Below the pieces are notes generated by a model, which had not been told where the DNA came from, ran no database searches, and saw only the letters and a program-made list of their open reading frames with translations. From an uncultured Dyadobacter sp. (lineage in GTDB: Bacteria; Bacteroidota; Bacteroidia; Cytophagales; Spirosomataceae), in assembly GCF_946482605.1 (NCBI RefSeq), contig NZ_CAMLSE010000015.1, forward strand, positions 174,733-238,732: a stretch of 64,000 nucleotides of DNA. Reading direction: 5' to 3'. The translations under genes were made by a program, and so were the position numbers. Position 1 is the stretch's first letter. Each line of letters starts with the position of its first letter. Positions 27,061 to 35,877 of the stretch are shown piece after piece.

Positions 27061-27324
27061 ATGGAGGCAACAGAAAGAAATTTACGTAAAGAGAGAGTTG
27101 GCAAGGTAGTGAGCAACAAAATGGAGAAATCCTGTGTAATCACTGTCGTGCGTAAAGTGAAGCATGCCAAGTACGGTAAGTTTATGACAAAAACTACCAA
27201 GCTGATGGTGCATGATGAAACCAACCAGGTTGGTATCGGTGATACGATCCGGGTAATGGAAACTCGTCCGCTTAGCAAAAACAAGCGTTGGAGATTGGTA
27301 GAAATCCTTGAAAGAGCGAAATAA
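27061..27324 (+). CDS. rpsQ: 30S ribosomal protein S17
   Basis: The 87-residue OB-fold S17 binds 16S rRNA early in assembly. It contains [18 protein letters not shown] and [19 protein letters not shown]. It ends 2 bp before rplN, consistent with translational coupling. Confidence 0.97.
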   Translation: MEATERNLRKERVGKVVSNKMEKSCVITVVRKVKHAKYGKFMTKTTKLMVHDETNQVGIGDTIRVMETRPLSKNKRWRLVEILERAK

Positions 27325-27326
27325 TC

Positions 27327-27695
27327 ATGGTACAGCAAGAATCAAGACTGTCAGTGGCCGATAACAGTGGCGCAAAGGAAGTACTCGTAATCCGGGTACT
27401 TGGTGGAACTGGAAAGCGTTATGCTTCGGTGGGCGATAAGATCGTCGTGACGGTGAAATCCGCTCTGTCTTCGAGCAACATGAAAAAGGGAACGGTATCG
27501 AAAGCCGTAGTTGTGCGCACTAAAAAAGAAGTGCGTCGCAAGGACGGAACGTACATCCGGTTTGAAGATAATGCGGCAGTTTTATTGAACAACAACGATG
27601 AACCTCGTGGTTCACGTATCTTCGGACCTGTTGCAAGGGAATTGCGCGAGAAGCAATTCATGAAGATCGTGTCACTGGCACCGGAAGTGTTGTAA
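27327..27695 (+). CDS. rplN: 50S ribosomal protein L14
   Basis: The 122-residue L14 forms an intersubunit bridge. It begins [18 protein letters not shown] and has [19 protein letters not shown] and [19 protein letters not shown]. Length is that of the family. Confidence 0.98.
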   Translation: MVQQESRLSVADNSGAKEVLVIRVLGGTGKRYASVGDKIVVTVKSALSSSNMKKGTVSKAVVVRTKKEVRRKDGTYIRFEDNAAVLLNNNDEPRGSRIFGPVARELREKQFMKIVSLAPEVL

Positions 27696-27743
27696 GAAAT
27701 CAAAATGTCAGTATTTCTTTAAACTGTTTAAGAGAATACCTCA

Positions 27744-28085
27744 ATGGAAAGTACAAATAAAAAGGCACCCGCAAAATTGCATGTTCGCAAAGGGGATACT
27801 GTTAAAGTTATTTCTGGTAACGCGAAAGGCGAGACAGGCGTAATCAAAAAGGTGCTTGTAGAGAAACAAAGAGCTACCGTGGAAGGTGTAAACATGATCA
27901 CAAAGCATGTTAAGCCAAATGCACAGAATCCACAGGGAAGTATCGAAAAACTTGAAGGCACGATTCACATCAGTAACCTGATGGTAGTAGATCCTAAGAC
28001 GGGAGAAGCTTCAAGAACCGGCCGTAAAGCGAACGACAAAGGAAAGTTACAACGCTATTCAAAGAAATCCGGGAACCTATTGTAA
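27744..28085 (+). CDS. rplX: 50S ribosomal protein L24
   Basis: The 113-residue L24 starts assembly of the large subunit. The KOW motif is present as KLHVRKGDTVKVISGNAKGE, followed by GVNMITKHVKPN and HISNLMVVDP. The spacer to rplE contains a long stem described separately. Confidence 0.97.
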   Translation: MESTNKKAPAKLHVRKGDTVKVISGNAKGETGVIKKVLVEKQRATVEGVNMITKHVKPNAQNPQGSIEKLEGTIHISNLMVVDPKTGEASRTGRKANDKGKLQRYSKKSGNLL

Positions 28086-28087
28086 CC

Positions 28088-28139
28088 GGATTTGCCGATA
28101 GCAGTTAAGTTTATAACCAAGCGCGTGGGTCGGCAATCC
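28088..28139 (+). promoter_or_regulatory. Stem in the rplX-rplE spacer, candidate translational control site
   Basis: GGATTTGCCGA (28088-28098) pairs with TCGGCAATCC (28130-28139) with one bulged T, enclosing about 31 bases, in the spacer before rplE. In E. coli S8 represses the spc operon by binding near the start of rplE, exactly this location. Whether S8 binds here is not shown by the sequence. Confidence 0.45.
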
Positions 28140-28157
28140 ACATAATTACTTTCAAAC

Positions 28158-28712
28158 ATGGCACAGCCTAGATTAAAAGAGAAATACGTAAGCGAAATCG
28201 TTTCGCAACTGAAGGGGAAATTCCAGTATAAATCAAGCATGCAGGTTCCCCGTTTGACAAAGATTGTTATCAATAAGGGAATTGGTGCTGCGGTTGCAGA
28301 TAAGAAACTTGTTGACACCGGTGTAGAAGAGTTGAGCCTGATTACAGGACAGAAAGCAATTGCAACTATTTCTAAGAAAGCTGTTTCGAACTTTAAGTTG
28401 CGTGAGAACATGCCTATCGGAGCAAAAGTGACGCTTCGTGGAGATAAAATGTACGAATTCCTCGATCGTTTGACTGCCATTGCGATGCCGCGTGTACGTG
28501 ACTTCAAAGGTATCAGCGACAAAGGATTCGATGGACGTGGAAATTATACGTTCGGTGTAAAGGAGCAGATCATCTTCCCTGAAATCAGCATCGAAAAAGT
28601 GAGCAAGATCACTGGTATGGACATCACTTTTGTGACTTCGACCAACTCTGACGAAGAGGCCTACGAATTGCTGAAAGCATTGGGAATGCCTTTCACCAAC
28701 GCGAATAAATAA
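28158..28712 (+). CDS. rplE: 50S ribosomal protein L5
   Basis: The 184-residue L5 binds 5S rRNA and contacts P-site tRNA. It has [25 protein letters not shown]-like [14 protein letters not shown] and the C-terminal [20 protein letters not shown]. It is followed 29 bp later by rpsN. Confidence 0.98.
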   Translation: MAQPRLKEKYVSEIVSQLKGKFQYKSSMQVPRLTKIVINKGIGAAVADKKLVDTGVEELSLITGQKAIATISKKAVSNFKLRENMPIGAKVTLRGDKMYEFLDRLTAIAMPRVRDFKGISDKGFDGRGNYTFGVKEQIIFPEISIEKVSKITGMDITFVTSTNSDEEAYELLKALGMPFTNANK

Positions 28713-28741
28713 GAAAATACTACTAAGATTATTTACCGACA

Positions 28742-29011
28742 ATGGCAAAAGAATCAGTAAAAGCACGGGAGAGAAAAAGACAAGCGTTAGTAGAACGTTA
28801 TGCTGAAAAGCGTACCAAGTTGAAAGCGGCCGGTGACTGGGTTGGTCTTGACAAGTTACCACGTAACTCTTCTCCTGTACGCCTGCACAACCGGTGCAAA
28901 ATTACCGGAAGACCTCGCGGATATATGCGTAAATTCGGAATTTCCCGGGTTCTGTTCCGCGACATGGCGTCAGATGGAAAAATTCCAGGAGTTACAAAAT
29001 CAAGTTGGTAA
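28742..29011 (+). CDS. rpsN: 30S ribosomal protein S14, zinc-free form
   Basis: The 89-residue S14 is in the 30S head. The CxxC pairs of the zinc-binding form are absent; the core is [23 protein letters not shown] with a single cysteine. It ends [11 protein letters not shown]. The adjoining 77-bp spacer has a promoter-like element before rpsH. Confidence 0.97.
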   Translation: MAKESVKARERKRQALVERYAEKRTKLKAAGDWVGLDKLPRNSSPVRLHNRCKITGRPRGYMRKFGISRVLFRDMASDGKIPGVTKSSW

Positions 29012-29040
29012 GAATACTTTCAATTCTGATTTCAATTACT

Positions 29041-29048
29041 TAACTTTG
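29041..29048 (+). promoter_or_regulatory. Possible internal promoter -7 element before rpsH
   Basis: TAACTTTG matches TAnnTTTG exactly and is followed by CA and a pyrimidine/purine start region, about 40 bp before rpsH. A matching TTTG element at the right distance is not evident, so this is a weak call for extra transcription of the distal spc genes. Confidence 0.4.
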
Positions 29049-29088
29049 CACTCCCGTTTAAAAGGGGGTGTTTAAACTTGGCATAAAC

Positions 29089-29487
29089 ATGTTAACGGAT
29101 CCCATAGCAGACTATCTGACGAGACTCAGAAACGCTATCAAAGCGAAGCACCGGGTTGTTGAGATACCTGCATCCAACATAAAAAAAGAGATTACAAAGG
29201 TACTTTTTGACAAGGGGTACATTCAAAGTTATAAATTCGACGAGGTTGGTCCTCAGGGAGTTATCAAGATAGCTTTGAAATACAATCCTGTGACAAAGCA
29301 ATCTGCAATTGTGAAATTGGAGAGGGTTAGTAAGCCTGGACTACGTAAATATTCAGGTTCATCAACACTGCCACGTGTATTGGGCGGCTTAGGAACAGTG
29401 ATCATCTCTACATCGAAAGGTGTAATGACAGATAAAGAAGCTAAGACACTGAATGTGGGTGGTGAAGTGTTATGTTTCGTGTATTAA
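29089..29487 (+). CDS. rpsH: 30S ribosomal protein S8
   Basis: The 132-residue S8 binds the central 16S domain and in E. coli represses the spc operon. It starts MLTDPIADYLTRLRNAIKAKH at 29089; a start at 29068 would add seven residues not found in the family. GLRKYSGSSTLPRVLGGLGTVIISTSKGVMTD includes the RNA-binding STSKG motif. Confidence 0.97.
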   Translation: MLTDPIADYLTRLRNAIKAKHRVVEIPASNIKKEITKVLFDKGYIQSYKFDEVGPQGVIKIALKYNPVTKQSAIVKLERVSKPGLRKYSGSSTLPRVLGGLGTVIISTSKGVMTDKEAKTLNVGGEVLCFVY

Positions 29488-29508
29488 TATTTAAAAGTTA
29501 TTCAGGAA

Positions 29509-30066
29509 ATGTCACGAATAGGAAATAAAGTTATCGTTTTGCCCGCAGGTGTATCTGTGTCGGTTGCAGAAGATAACGTAGTATCTGTAAAAGGGCCGAA
29601 AGGTACTCTTACCCAGGCGGTAGATAGTGATATCACTGTCGAGGTAGAGGGTAGCGAACTGAAAGTTACGCGTCCTACTGAACAGAAGCGTCACAAAGCA
29701 TTGCACGGTCTTTACCGCTCACTGATCAACAACATGGTGATCGGTGTGGACGCAGGTTACAAGCGTGAGCTTGAAATTATCGGGGTAGGTTACAAGGCGA
29801 GCTCGACGAACAATGTTCTCGAACTTCAATTGGGTTACTCGCACAATATCTTCATGGCGATCCCGGAAGAGATCAAGGTGGTGACGACTTCGGAAAAAGG
29901 TCAGAACCCTAAGGTAATTCTGGAAGGTATCGACAAAGAACTGATTGGTGCGGTAGCGGCGAAAATTAAATCCCTTCGCAAAGTTGAGCCTTACAAAGGC
30001 AAAGGTATCCGGTTTGTTGGTGAAGTGGTCCGTCGTAAGGCAGGTAAGTCTGCTTCTAAGAAATAG
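29509..30066 (+). CDS. rplF: 50S ribosomal protein L6
   Basis: The 185-residue L6 lies near the factor-binding site. It has two related domains; LEIIGVGYKASSTNNVLELQLGYSH begins the second, and EPYKGKGIRFVGEVVRRKAGK is the signature near the end. Confidence 0.98.
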   Translation: MSRIGNKVIVLPAGVSVSVAEDNVVSVKGPKGTLTQAVDSDITVEVEGSELKVTRPTEQKRHKALHGLYRSLINNMVIGVDAGYKRELEIIGVGYKASSTNNVLELQLGYSHNIFMAIPEEIKVVTTSEKGQNPKVILEGIDKELIGAVAAKIKSLRKVEPYKGKGIRFVGEVVRRKAGKSASKK

Positions 30067-30112
30067 TGCGTAGCCACCGATCAATGTTATAAACAATAAG
30101 ATAAGATTTAAG

Positions 30113-30466
30113 ATGGCTAACGCAAAAGCAGATAGAAGAACACGCCTGAAACTTCACATCCGTAAACGGGTGAAGGGAAGCGCAGAACGCCCGAGACTAT
30201 CAGTCTTCCGTTCAAACACAAGTATATATGCGCAGATTATCGATGATATCAAAGGGATTACCCTTGCTAGTGCATCATCGGTAGATCTGGGAGGCAGAAA
30301 AGAAAACACAAATGTTGAAGTTGCTGCCCAGGTTGGTAAGAAGATCGCAGAGAAGGCGCAGGAAGCAGGTATCCAGGCAGTAGTTTTTGACCGTAATGGA
30401 TATTTGTACCATGGTAAGGTAAAAGCATTGGCCGACGGAGCTCGTGAGGGTGGCCTGAAATTCTAA
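30113..30466 (+). CDS. rplR: 50S ribosomal protein L18
   Basis: The 117-residue L18 mediates 5S rRNA attachment. It has [20 protein letters not shown] and terminal [19 protein letters not shown]. It is 14 bp ahead of rpsE. Confidence 0.97.
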   Translation: MANAKADRRTRLKLHIRKRVKGSAERPRLSVFRSNTSIYAQIIDDIKGITLASASSVDLGGRKENTNVEVAAQVGKKIAEKAQEAGIQAVVFDRNGYLYHGKVKALADGAREGGLKF

Positions 30467-30480
30467 GTATAACAAAGACT

Positions 30481-30996
30481 ATGTCTACAAATACAAGACC
30501 TTCAAAGGTTAACGAATCAGACCTGAAAGAGCGCGTTGTAGCGATCAACCGGGTAGCAAAAGTAGTAAAAGGTGGTCGTCGTTTCAGCTTCTCCGCCATC
30601 GTGGTTGTAGGAGACGGAAACGGAGTAGTAGGTTACGGATTGGGCAAAGCCAATGAAGTAACTGACGCGATCGCAAAAGGAATCGACGATGCTAAGAAAA
30701 ACCTGATCCAAGTTCCTATGCTTAAGCATACCGTTCCTCACGAAATGGAAGGTAAGTTCAGCGGTGGTTTCGTTCTGATCAAGCCGGCTGCTCCTGGTAC
30801 AGGGGTACTGGCAGGTGGCCCGATGCGTGCGGTATTGGAAAGTGCTGGTATCAAAGACGTACTTGCCAAATCCAAAGGTTCGTCGAACCCACACAACGTA
30901 ATCAAGGCTACAATTGATGCTCTTTTGAAGATGAGAGCTCCGCATCAGGTTGCTTTCCAACGTAGTGTCAAATTGGAGAAAGTATTCAACGGATAA
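30481..30996 (+). CDS. rpsE: 30S ribosomal protein S5
   Basis: The 171-residue S5 affects decoding fidelity and the mRNA entry channel. It has [29 protein letters not shown] and [10 protein letters not shown] in the double-stranded-RNA-binding domain, where spectinomycin-resistance changes occur in other bacteria; the region looks wild type. Its stop codon lies in a hairpin. Confidence 0.98.
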   Translation: MSTNTRPSKVNESDLKERVVAINRVAKVVKGGRRFSFSAIVVVGDGNGVVGYGLGKANEVTDAIAKGIDDAKKNLIQVPMLKHTVPHEMEGKFSGGFVLIKPAAPGTGVLAGGPMRAVLESAGIKDVLAKSKGSSNPHNVIKATIDALLKMRAPHQVAFQRSVKLEKVFNG

Positions 30997-31013
30997 TCCC
31001 CACGGGATTATCC
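30991..31013 (+). promoter_or_regulatory. Hairpin over the rpsE stop codon
   Basis: A perfect 10-bp stem (30991-31000 with 31004-31013) with a 3-base loop includes the rpsE TAA and lies 17 bp before the rpmD start. There is no T run, so it is more likely an mRNA structure affecting translation or stability than a terminator. Confidence 0.5.
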
Positions 31014-31030
31014 CTTATCTGAGAGTAATC

Positions 31031-31210
31031 ATGTCAAAAGTACGTATTACACAAGTTAAAAGCACAATTGACCGTCCTGAGAACCAAAAGCTGACTATCA
31101 AAGCATTGGGTCTTGGAAAATTGAACCGGTCCGTTGAAAAGGAGAACAGCGATGCTATTGCCGGTATGATCCGCAAAGTAAGCCACTTGGTTAAAGTTGA
31201 AGAAATTTAA
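31031..31210 (+). CDS. rpmD: 50S ribosomal protein L30
   Basis: The 59-residue L30 begins MSKVRITQVKSTIDRPENQK and contains ALGLGKLNRSVE. The ATG at 31031 gives the family length; a longer frame from 30950 overlaps rpsE and is rejected. It is 12 bp before rplO. Confidence 0.96.
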   Translation: MSKVRITQVKSTIDRPENQKLTIKALGLGKLNRSVEKENSDAIAGMIRKVSHLVKVEEI

Positions 31211-31222
31211 TATACGAATAGT

Positions 31223-31669
31223 ATGAATCTAAGTTCATTAAAGCCGGCTGCTGGTTCCGTTAAAGTAGGAAAGCGGGTTGGACGTGGTCAGGGATCCGGA
31301 AAAGGAGGAACTGCTGCACGTGGACATAAAGGAGCTCAGTCTCGTTCTGGTTATAGCCGGAAGTTGGGCTTTGAAGGTGGTCAGATGCCTCTTCAGAGAC
31401 GTTTGCCGAAATTCGGTTTCAATAACATCAACCGCGTTGAATTCAAAGCATTGAATCTGGATGCAATTCAGGCATTGGTTGAGAAGACCGGAGCAGCGGT
31501 AGTAACGCTTGATCTGATTCGTGAAAATGGTCTTAGCGCGAAAAATGACCTGGTTAAAATCTTGAACAGAGGTGAGATTACTTCTGCAGTAGAGGTTCAG
31601 GCTCATGGGTTTTCGGCGTCGGCGATAGAGTCGATCGAGAAAGCGGGAGGCAAAGCGGTTAAGTTGTAA
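31223..31669 (+). CDS. rplO: 50S ribosomal protein L15
   Basis: The 148-residue L15 begins MNLSSLKPAAGSVKVGKRVGRG and has the flexible glycine-rich N-terminal arm (GSGKGGTAARGHKGAQSRSG) that threads into 23S rRNA, then a globular C-terminal domain. secY follows after 59 bp. Confidence 0.97.
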   Translation: MNLSSLKPAAGSVKVGKRVGRGQGSGKGGTAARGHKGAQSRSGYSRKLGFEGGQMPLQRRLPKFGFNNINRVEFKALNLDAIQALVEKTGAAVVTLDLIRENGLSAKNDLVKILNRGEITSAVEVQAHGFSASAIESIEKAGGKAVKL

Positions 31670-31728
31670 TTTAGCTGCTTTACCGACAGAATTTGTTTAC
31701 TTTGAACAGAGCGTTGTAAGCCCAGAAG

Positions 31729-33042
31729 ATGAAACGATTTTTAGAGACTATAAAACACATATTTGCGATTGAGGAGTTGAGAACACGTATTCTCAACACT
31801 CTTTTGTTTATAACGATCTTCCGGTTGGGGTCTTACGTTGCGTTGCCAGGTGTAGAACCTGATCAAATGAATGTATCATCTCAGGGGTTGTTAGGGCTGC
31901 TGGATACTTTCTTAGGTGGAGCTTTTAGTAAAGCTTCCATTTTTGCATTAGGTATCATGCCTTACATTTCGGCTTCAATCGCTATTCAGCTTTTGACAAT
32001 GGCTTTGCCATATTTTCAAAAGATGCAGAAAGAGGGAGAGTCGGGACGCAAGAAATTAAACCAGATCACCCGGGTTCTTACAATCGTTGTAACTCTGGTT
32101 CAAGGTACGGCATATCTGAATACAACTGTACCTGACGAGGCGCTGCTGGTTACCCGCAGTATGTTCACGATATCTTCTGTGTTTGTTCTCACCGCAGGAA
32201 CAATGTTTTGTATGTGGCTGGGTGAAAGAATCACGGACAAGGGAATTGGTAATGGTATCTCGATGCTGATTATGATCGGTATCGTTTCACGGTTTCCAGG
32301 CGCTATCTACAAGGAGTTTGTTTCCAGAGGTAGCGGTTCAATCCTGCTCTTCGTTCTTGAAATCGTCGCGCTGTATTTCGTGATCATGGGTGCGGTAATG
32401 CTGACTCAGGCAGTACGCAGGATACCTATTCAATATGCGAAGCAAGTGGTAGGTAACCGTGTAATGGGAGGTCAGCGTCAATATCTTCCATTGAAATTGA
32501 ATGCTGCTGGTGTAATGCCAATCATCTTTGCGCAAGCTTTGATGTTCATTCCATCGTTGGGAGCGTCCTATTTCGCGGAGAAAAGTGATTTTGCCAGTAA
32601 CGTCGCAACAATATTTGCGAACTATACTACCTGGCAGTACAATCTGCTTTTTGCGGTGCTGATTATTGTATTTACATTCTTCTATACGGCTATATCGGTC
32701 AATCCACAGCAAATAGCTGATGATATGAAGCGTGGCGGTGGATTTATACCGGGTGTAAAGCCTGGTCAGCAGACTTCGGAGTATATCAGTTCGGTTCTTG
32801 ACCGGATCACGTTCCCGGGAGCATTAATGCTTGCGGTTGTTGCGACCCTACCTGCATTTGCAAGTCTTTTGGGTATCTCGACCGATTTTGCTCACTTCTT
32901 TGGTGGTACATCATTGCTGATCATGGTTGGGGTGGTATTGGATACGCTTCAACAAGTGGAAAGTTACTTACTGATGCGCCGTTACGAGGGGTTGATGAAG
33001 TCAGGACGTGTGAAGGGACGTACCGAGAGTGTAGCCATCTGA
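31729..33042 (+). CDS. secY: Protein translocase channel subunit SecY
   Basis: The 437-residue inner-membrane protein forms the Sec channel with SecE and SecG. About ten helices are present; FRLGSYVALPGVEPD in helix 1, GIMPYISASIAIQLL in helix 2 and a cytoplasmic loop with MKRGGGFIPGVKPGQQTSEYI are signatures. It ends 1 bp before map. Confidence 0.98.
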   Translation: MKRFLETIKHIFAIEELRTRILNTLLFITIFRLGSYVALPGVEPDQMNVSSQGLLGLLDTFLGGAFSKASIFALGIMPYISASIAIQLLTMALPYFQKMQKEGESGRKKLNQITRVLTIVVTLVQGTAYLNTTVPDEALLVTRSMFTISSVFVLTAGTMFCMWLGERITDKGIGNGISMLIMIGIVSRFPGAIYKEFVSRGSGSILLFVLEIVALYFVIMGAVMLTQAVRRIPIQYAKQVVGNRVMGGQRQYLPLKLNAAGVMPIIFAQALMFIPSLGASYFAEKSDFASNVATIFANYTTWQYNLLFAVLIIVFTFFYTAISVNPQQIADDMKRGGGFIPGVKPGQQTSEYISSVLDRITFPGALMLAVVATLPAFASLLGISTDFAHFFGGTSLLIMVGVVLDTLQQVESYLLMRRYEGLMKSGRVKGRTESVAI

Positions 33043-33043
33043 G

Positions 33044-33841
33044 ATGATTTATCTTAAGACAGAGGCGGAAATAGACCTCATTAAAGTTAGTGCTCAGCTT
33101 TTGGGTAAAGCTCATGCTGAAGTTGCAACTTGGGTCAAACCAGGTGTGACAACCGGAAAGCTGGATGCGGTAGCGGAGGAATATATCAGAGAAAATGGTG
33201 GAATCCCTTCATTCAAGGGATTCAACAAGTTTCCGGCCTCACTTTGTATATCTGTCAATGAAGTTGTGGTCCACGGTATTCCCGGGGGCTATGTGTTGAA
33301 AGAAGGTGACATCGTTTCTATCGACTGCGGTGTTAAATTGAACGGATTTCACAGCGACAGTGCATATACCTATCCCGTCGGTGAAGTGTCCAAGGAGGTG
33401 ATGAACCTGTTGACTGCAACCAAGAAATCTCTCTATAAGGGAATCGAGCAGGCAGTAGATGGATTTCGGGTAGGGGACATAGGGCATGCAGTTCAAAGCT
33501 ACGTTGAAGAGCGAGGGTATACGGTTGTAAGGGAACTGGTTGGTCACGGCGTAGGAAGAGATTTACACGAGAGTCCGGAAGTTCCGAATTATGGAAAGCG
33601 GGGAAAGGGCATCAGACTTCGTGAAGGGATGGTTTTGGCTATCGAACCAATGATTAACCTGGGTGCGAAGGGAGTTGTGCAGGAACGGGACGGGTGGACA
33701 ATCAGAACCAACGATAGAAAATATTCCGCTCACTTTGAACACACCGTGGTAGTGCGGAAAGGGAAGGCGGAGATTCTGACTACATTCGATTATATTGAAA
33801 AAGTGACGGCCAACACCAGCCTTATGGTAGAAGTACAGTAA
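33044..33841 (+). CDS. map: Methionine aminopeptidase, type I
   Basis: The 265-residue enzyme removes the initiator methionine from new proteins. The metal ligands are visible in IDCGVKLNGFHSDSAYT, GHGVGRDLHESP, AIEPMINLG and FEHTVVV, all conserved. It is one base after secY, as in many spc operons, and 12 bp before infA; adk, often found here, is absent. Confidence 0.97.
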   Translation: MIYLKTEAEIDLIKVSAQLLGKAHAEVATWVKPGVTTGKLDAVAEEYIRENGGIPSFKGFNKFPASLCISVNEVVVHGIPGGYVLKEGDIVSIDCGVKLNGFHSDSAYTYPVGEVSKEVMNLLTATKKSLYKGIEQAVDGFRVGDIGHAVQSYVEERGYTVVRELVGHGVGRDLHESPEVPNYGKRGKGIRLREGMVLAIEPMINLGAKGVVQERDGWTIRTNDRKYSAHFEHTVVVRKGKAEILTTFDYIEKVTANTSLMVEVQ

Positions 33842-33853
33842 CAGCAGCTACGA

Positions 33854-34072
33854 ATGGCAAAACAAGCATCAATCGAACAAGATGGAGTAATTCTCGAAGC
33901 ATTGTCAAACGCAATGTTTCGTGTTGTATTAGAGAATAAACATGAAGTGATAGCTCATATTTCTGGAAAGATGAGAATGCACTATATCAAAATATTGCCG
34001 GGCGACCGAGTAAAGCTAGAAATGTCTCCTTACGACTTATCGAAAGCCCGGATTACATATCGATATAAGTAA
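33854..34072 (+). CDS. infA: Translation initiation factor IF-1
   Basis: The 72-residue OB-fold protein binds the A site during initiation. It starts [24 protein letters not shown] and ends [15 protein letters not shown], typical of IF-1. It lies 39 bp ahead of rpmJ. Confidence 0.97.
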   Translation: MAKQASIEQDGVILEALSNAMFRVVLENKHEVIAHISGKMRMHYIKILPGDRVKLEMSPYDLSKARITYRYK

Positions 34073-34111
34073 GGAGATCGATTACCTTAAATTAACACAA
34101 AGTTTAATCAG

Positions 34112-34228
34112 ATGAAAGTCAAAGCATCAGTTAAGAAGCGCAGTGAGGACTGCAAGGTTATCCGCCGGAAGGGTAAGGTGTATGTAATCAACAAGAAAAA
34201 CCCACGGTATAAACAAAGACAAGGATAA
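34112..34228 (+). CDS. rpmJ: 50S ribosomal protein L36, zinc-free form
   Basis: This 38-residue gene starts with ATG at 34112 and ends with TAA at 34226-34228, 5 bp before rpsM. The protein begins [15 protein letters not shown] and ends NPRYKQRQG. Of the usual Cys3-His zinc ligands only one cysteine remains, so this is the C-minus form. Position between infA and rpsM agrees with the standard order. Confidence 0.95.
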   Translation: MKVKASVKKRSEDCKVIRRKGKVYVINKKNPRYKQRQG

Positions 34229-34233
34229 TAATT

Positions 34234-34611
34234 ATGGCACGTATTGCAGGAGTAGATATTCCAGACCGTAAAAGAGGCGAGATCTCGTTGACTTATATTT
34301 TCGGAATCGGCCGTAGCTCGGCTAAGAAAATTCTCGAAAAAGCGGGTGTTGATTTGAACAAAAAAGTAATCGACTGGACCGATGATGAGTCTGGTGCGAT
34401 TCGTGGTGTTATTGCCGGAGAATTCAAGGTAGAAGGCGCTCTTAAGTCTGAGGTTCAGTTGAGCATTAAGCGTCTTATGGACATTGCTTGTTATCGTGGT
34501 CTTCGTCACCGTAAGGGATTGCCTTTGCGTGGTCAGAGAACGAAAAACAACTCACGTACTCGTAAGGGTAAACGCAAAACAATCGCTAACAAGAAAAAGG
34601 CTACTAAATAA
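34234..34611 (+). CDS. rpsM: 30S ribosomal protein S13
   Basis: The 125-residue S13 bridges the subunits from the 30S head. It begins [26 protein letters not shown] and carries [20 protein letters not shown], the family signature, then a basic tail. Confidence 0.98.
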   Translation: MARIAGVDIPDRKRGEISLTYIFGIGRSSAKKILEKAGVDLNKKVIDWTDDESGAIRGVIAGEFKVEGALKSEVQLSIKRLMDIACYRGLRHRKGLPLRGQRTKNNSRTRKGKRKTIANKKKATK

Positions 34612-34652
34612 ATAATGAGCCGTGGAGCGATCCACTACTTATTCGAGAAGCA

Positions 34653-35048
34653 ATGGCACAGAATAAAAGAAAAGATAAAGCAAAAAAGAGAGTGGTTGTT
34701 GTCGAGCCTGTTGGTCAGGTTCACATCAAGGCTTCTTTCAATAATATCATTATCTCAATCACCAATAGCAATGGCCAGGTTATTTCCTGGGGATCTGCTG
34801 GTAAAATGGGATTCCGCGGTTCTAAAAAGAACACTCCTTACGCAGCACAAACTGCTGCACAGAGCGCTGCCCAGGTTGCGTTCGACCTAGGAATGCGTAA
34901 AGCTGAGGTTTTTGTAAAAGGACCTGGATCAGGCCGTGAATCGGCTATCCGTACCATCCAGAATGCAGGTATCGAGGTGACCACTATCCGTGACATCACT
35001 CCGCTTCCACACAACGGATGCCGTCCTCCAAAACGTCGTAGAGTATAG
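34653..35048 (+). CDS. rpsK: 30S ribosomal protein S11
   Basis: The 131-residue S11 lies in the platform of the small subunit. [23 protein letters not shown] and [20 protein letters not shown] are characteristic, as is the end [12 protein letters not shown]. The 90-bp spacer to rpsD carries two hairpins. Confidence 0.98.
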   Translation: MAQNKRKDKAKKRVVVVEPVGQVHIKASFNNIIISITNSNGQVISWGSAGKMGFRGSKKNTPYAAQTAAQSAAQVAFDLGMRKAEVFVKGPGSGRESAIRTIQNAGIEVTTIRDITPLPHNGCRPPKRRRV

Positions 35049-35054
35049 TAAATA

Positions 35055-35112
35055 GTATCCGTTGAGGATACCCATTCGTAATTTGGACACTGGGGTTACT
35101 GAATGGTTTTTT
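35055..35112 (+). promoter_or_regulatory. Tandem hairpins and T run between rpsK and rpsD
   Basis: A first small stem (GTATCC 35055-35060 with GGATAC 35066-35071) is followed directly by a second (35072-35081 with 35096-35106, one bulge) and then TTTTTT. The second has the form of an intrinsic terminator 27 bp before the start of rpsD. S4 represses its own operon in E. coli; an attenuator or S4 site ahead of rpsD is a reasonable inference. Confidence 0.5.
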
Positions 35113-35138
35113 AATTAATAAGTAAACAAAAAGTTTTA

Positions 35139-35744
35139 ATGGCACGTTATACAGGTCCCAAAACCAAGATTGCAAGACGTTACGGAGAGCCCATCCTGGG
35201 CCCAAGCAAAGCGCTTGCTAAAAAGAATTACCCTGCCGGAATGCACGGAAAGGGTCGTCGCTCTAAGAAGTCAGAGTACGCTCTGCAATTGGCGGAGAAA
35301 CAAAAAGTGAAATTCATCTACGGTATTCTCGAAAGACAATTCCGCAGCTTGTTTGAAAAAGCTTCTGTTAAAGCAGGTCTTACCGGTGAAAACCTTTTGA
35401 GATACTGTGAAGCGCGTTTGGACAACACAGTTTATCGTTTGGGTATCGCTCCAACACGTCGTGCTGCACGTCAGCTTGTTTCGCACAAGCACATCCTGGT
35501 AGACGGAGAGATCGTTAACATTCCTTCTTACTCATTGCGTCCGGGACAGGTCGTTACAGTTCGTGAGAAATCTAAATCTCTTGAAGCAGTAACTGGTAGC
35601 CTGGCAGGACATAGTTCCAAAGGCTTTAACTGGCTTGAATGGGACGGTCAGCAACTGTCTGGCAAGTTCGTGACATTCCCAGAACGTGAGCAAATTCCAG
35701 AAAACATCAACGAGCAGCTTATCGTTGAATTGTATTCTAAATAA
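35139..35744 (+). CDS. rpsD: 30S ribosomal protein S4
   Basis: The 201-residue S4 starts small-subunit assembly. It begins [19 protein letters not shown] and lacks the N-terminal zinc cysteines; the S4 RNA-binding domain is at about 92-155 ([31 protein letters not shown]). It is followed by a terminator-like palindrome before rpoA. Confidence 0.98.
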   Translation: MARYTGPKTKIARRYGEPILGPSKALAKKNYPAGMHGKGRRSKKSEYALQLAEKQKVKFIYGILERQFRSLFEKASVKAGLTGENLLRYCEARLDNTVYRLGIAPTRRAARQLVSHKHILVDGEIVNIPSYSLRPGQVVTVREKSKSLEAVTGSLAGHSSKGFNWLEWDGQQLSGKFVTFPEREQIPENINEQLIVELYSK

Positions 35745-35761
35745 TAATCTTCATATTACAT

Positions 35762-35795
35762 GCACTCCCCGAATATTCGGGGTAGTGCTTTTTTT
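35762..35795 (+). terminator. Terminator or attenuator between rpsD and rpoA
   Basis: GCACT-CCCCGAAT pairs with ATTCGGGG-T-AGTGC (35762-35788) with one bulge and is followed by seven T. It ends the long ribosomal transcript or partly uncouples rpoA from it. Confidence 0.82.
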
Positions 35796-35877
35796 GCCGG
35801 AAACGGCCAATTTTGCGATCGCAAAGGTAAGGTAGCGTGATCAACTATCATTTACTACTATAAAAGGAGCAAGGACT

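Noticed and set aside
34112..34228. Loss of zinc ligands in L36 (and in S14 and S4) as a novel change
   Set aside because: C-minus forms are common for these proteins in Bacteroidota; it is a normal variant and not a finding.
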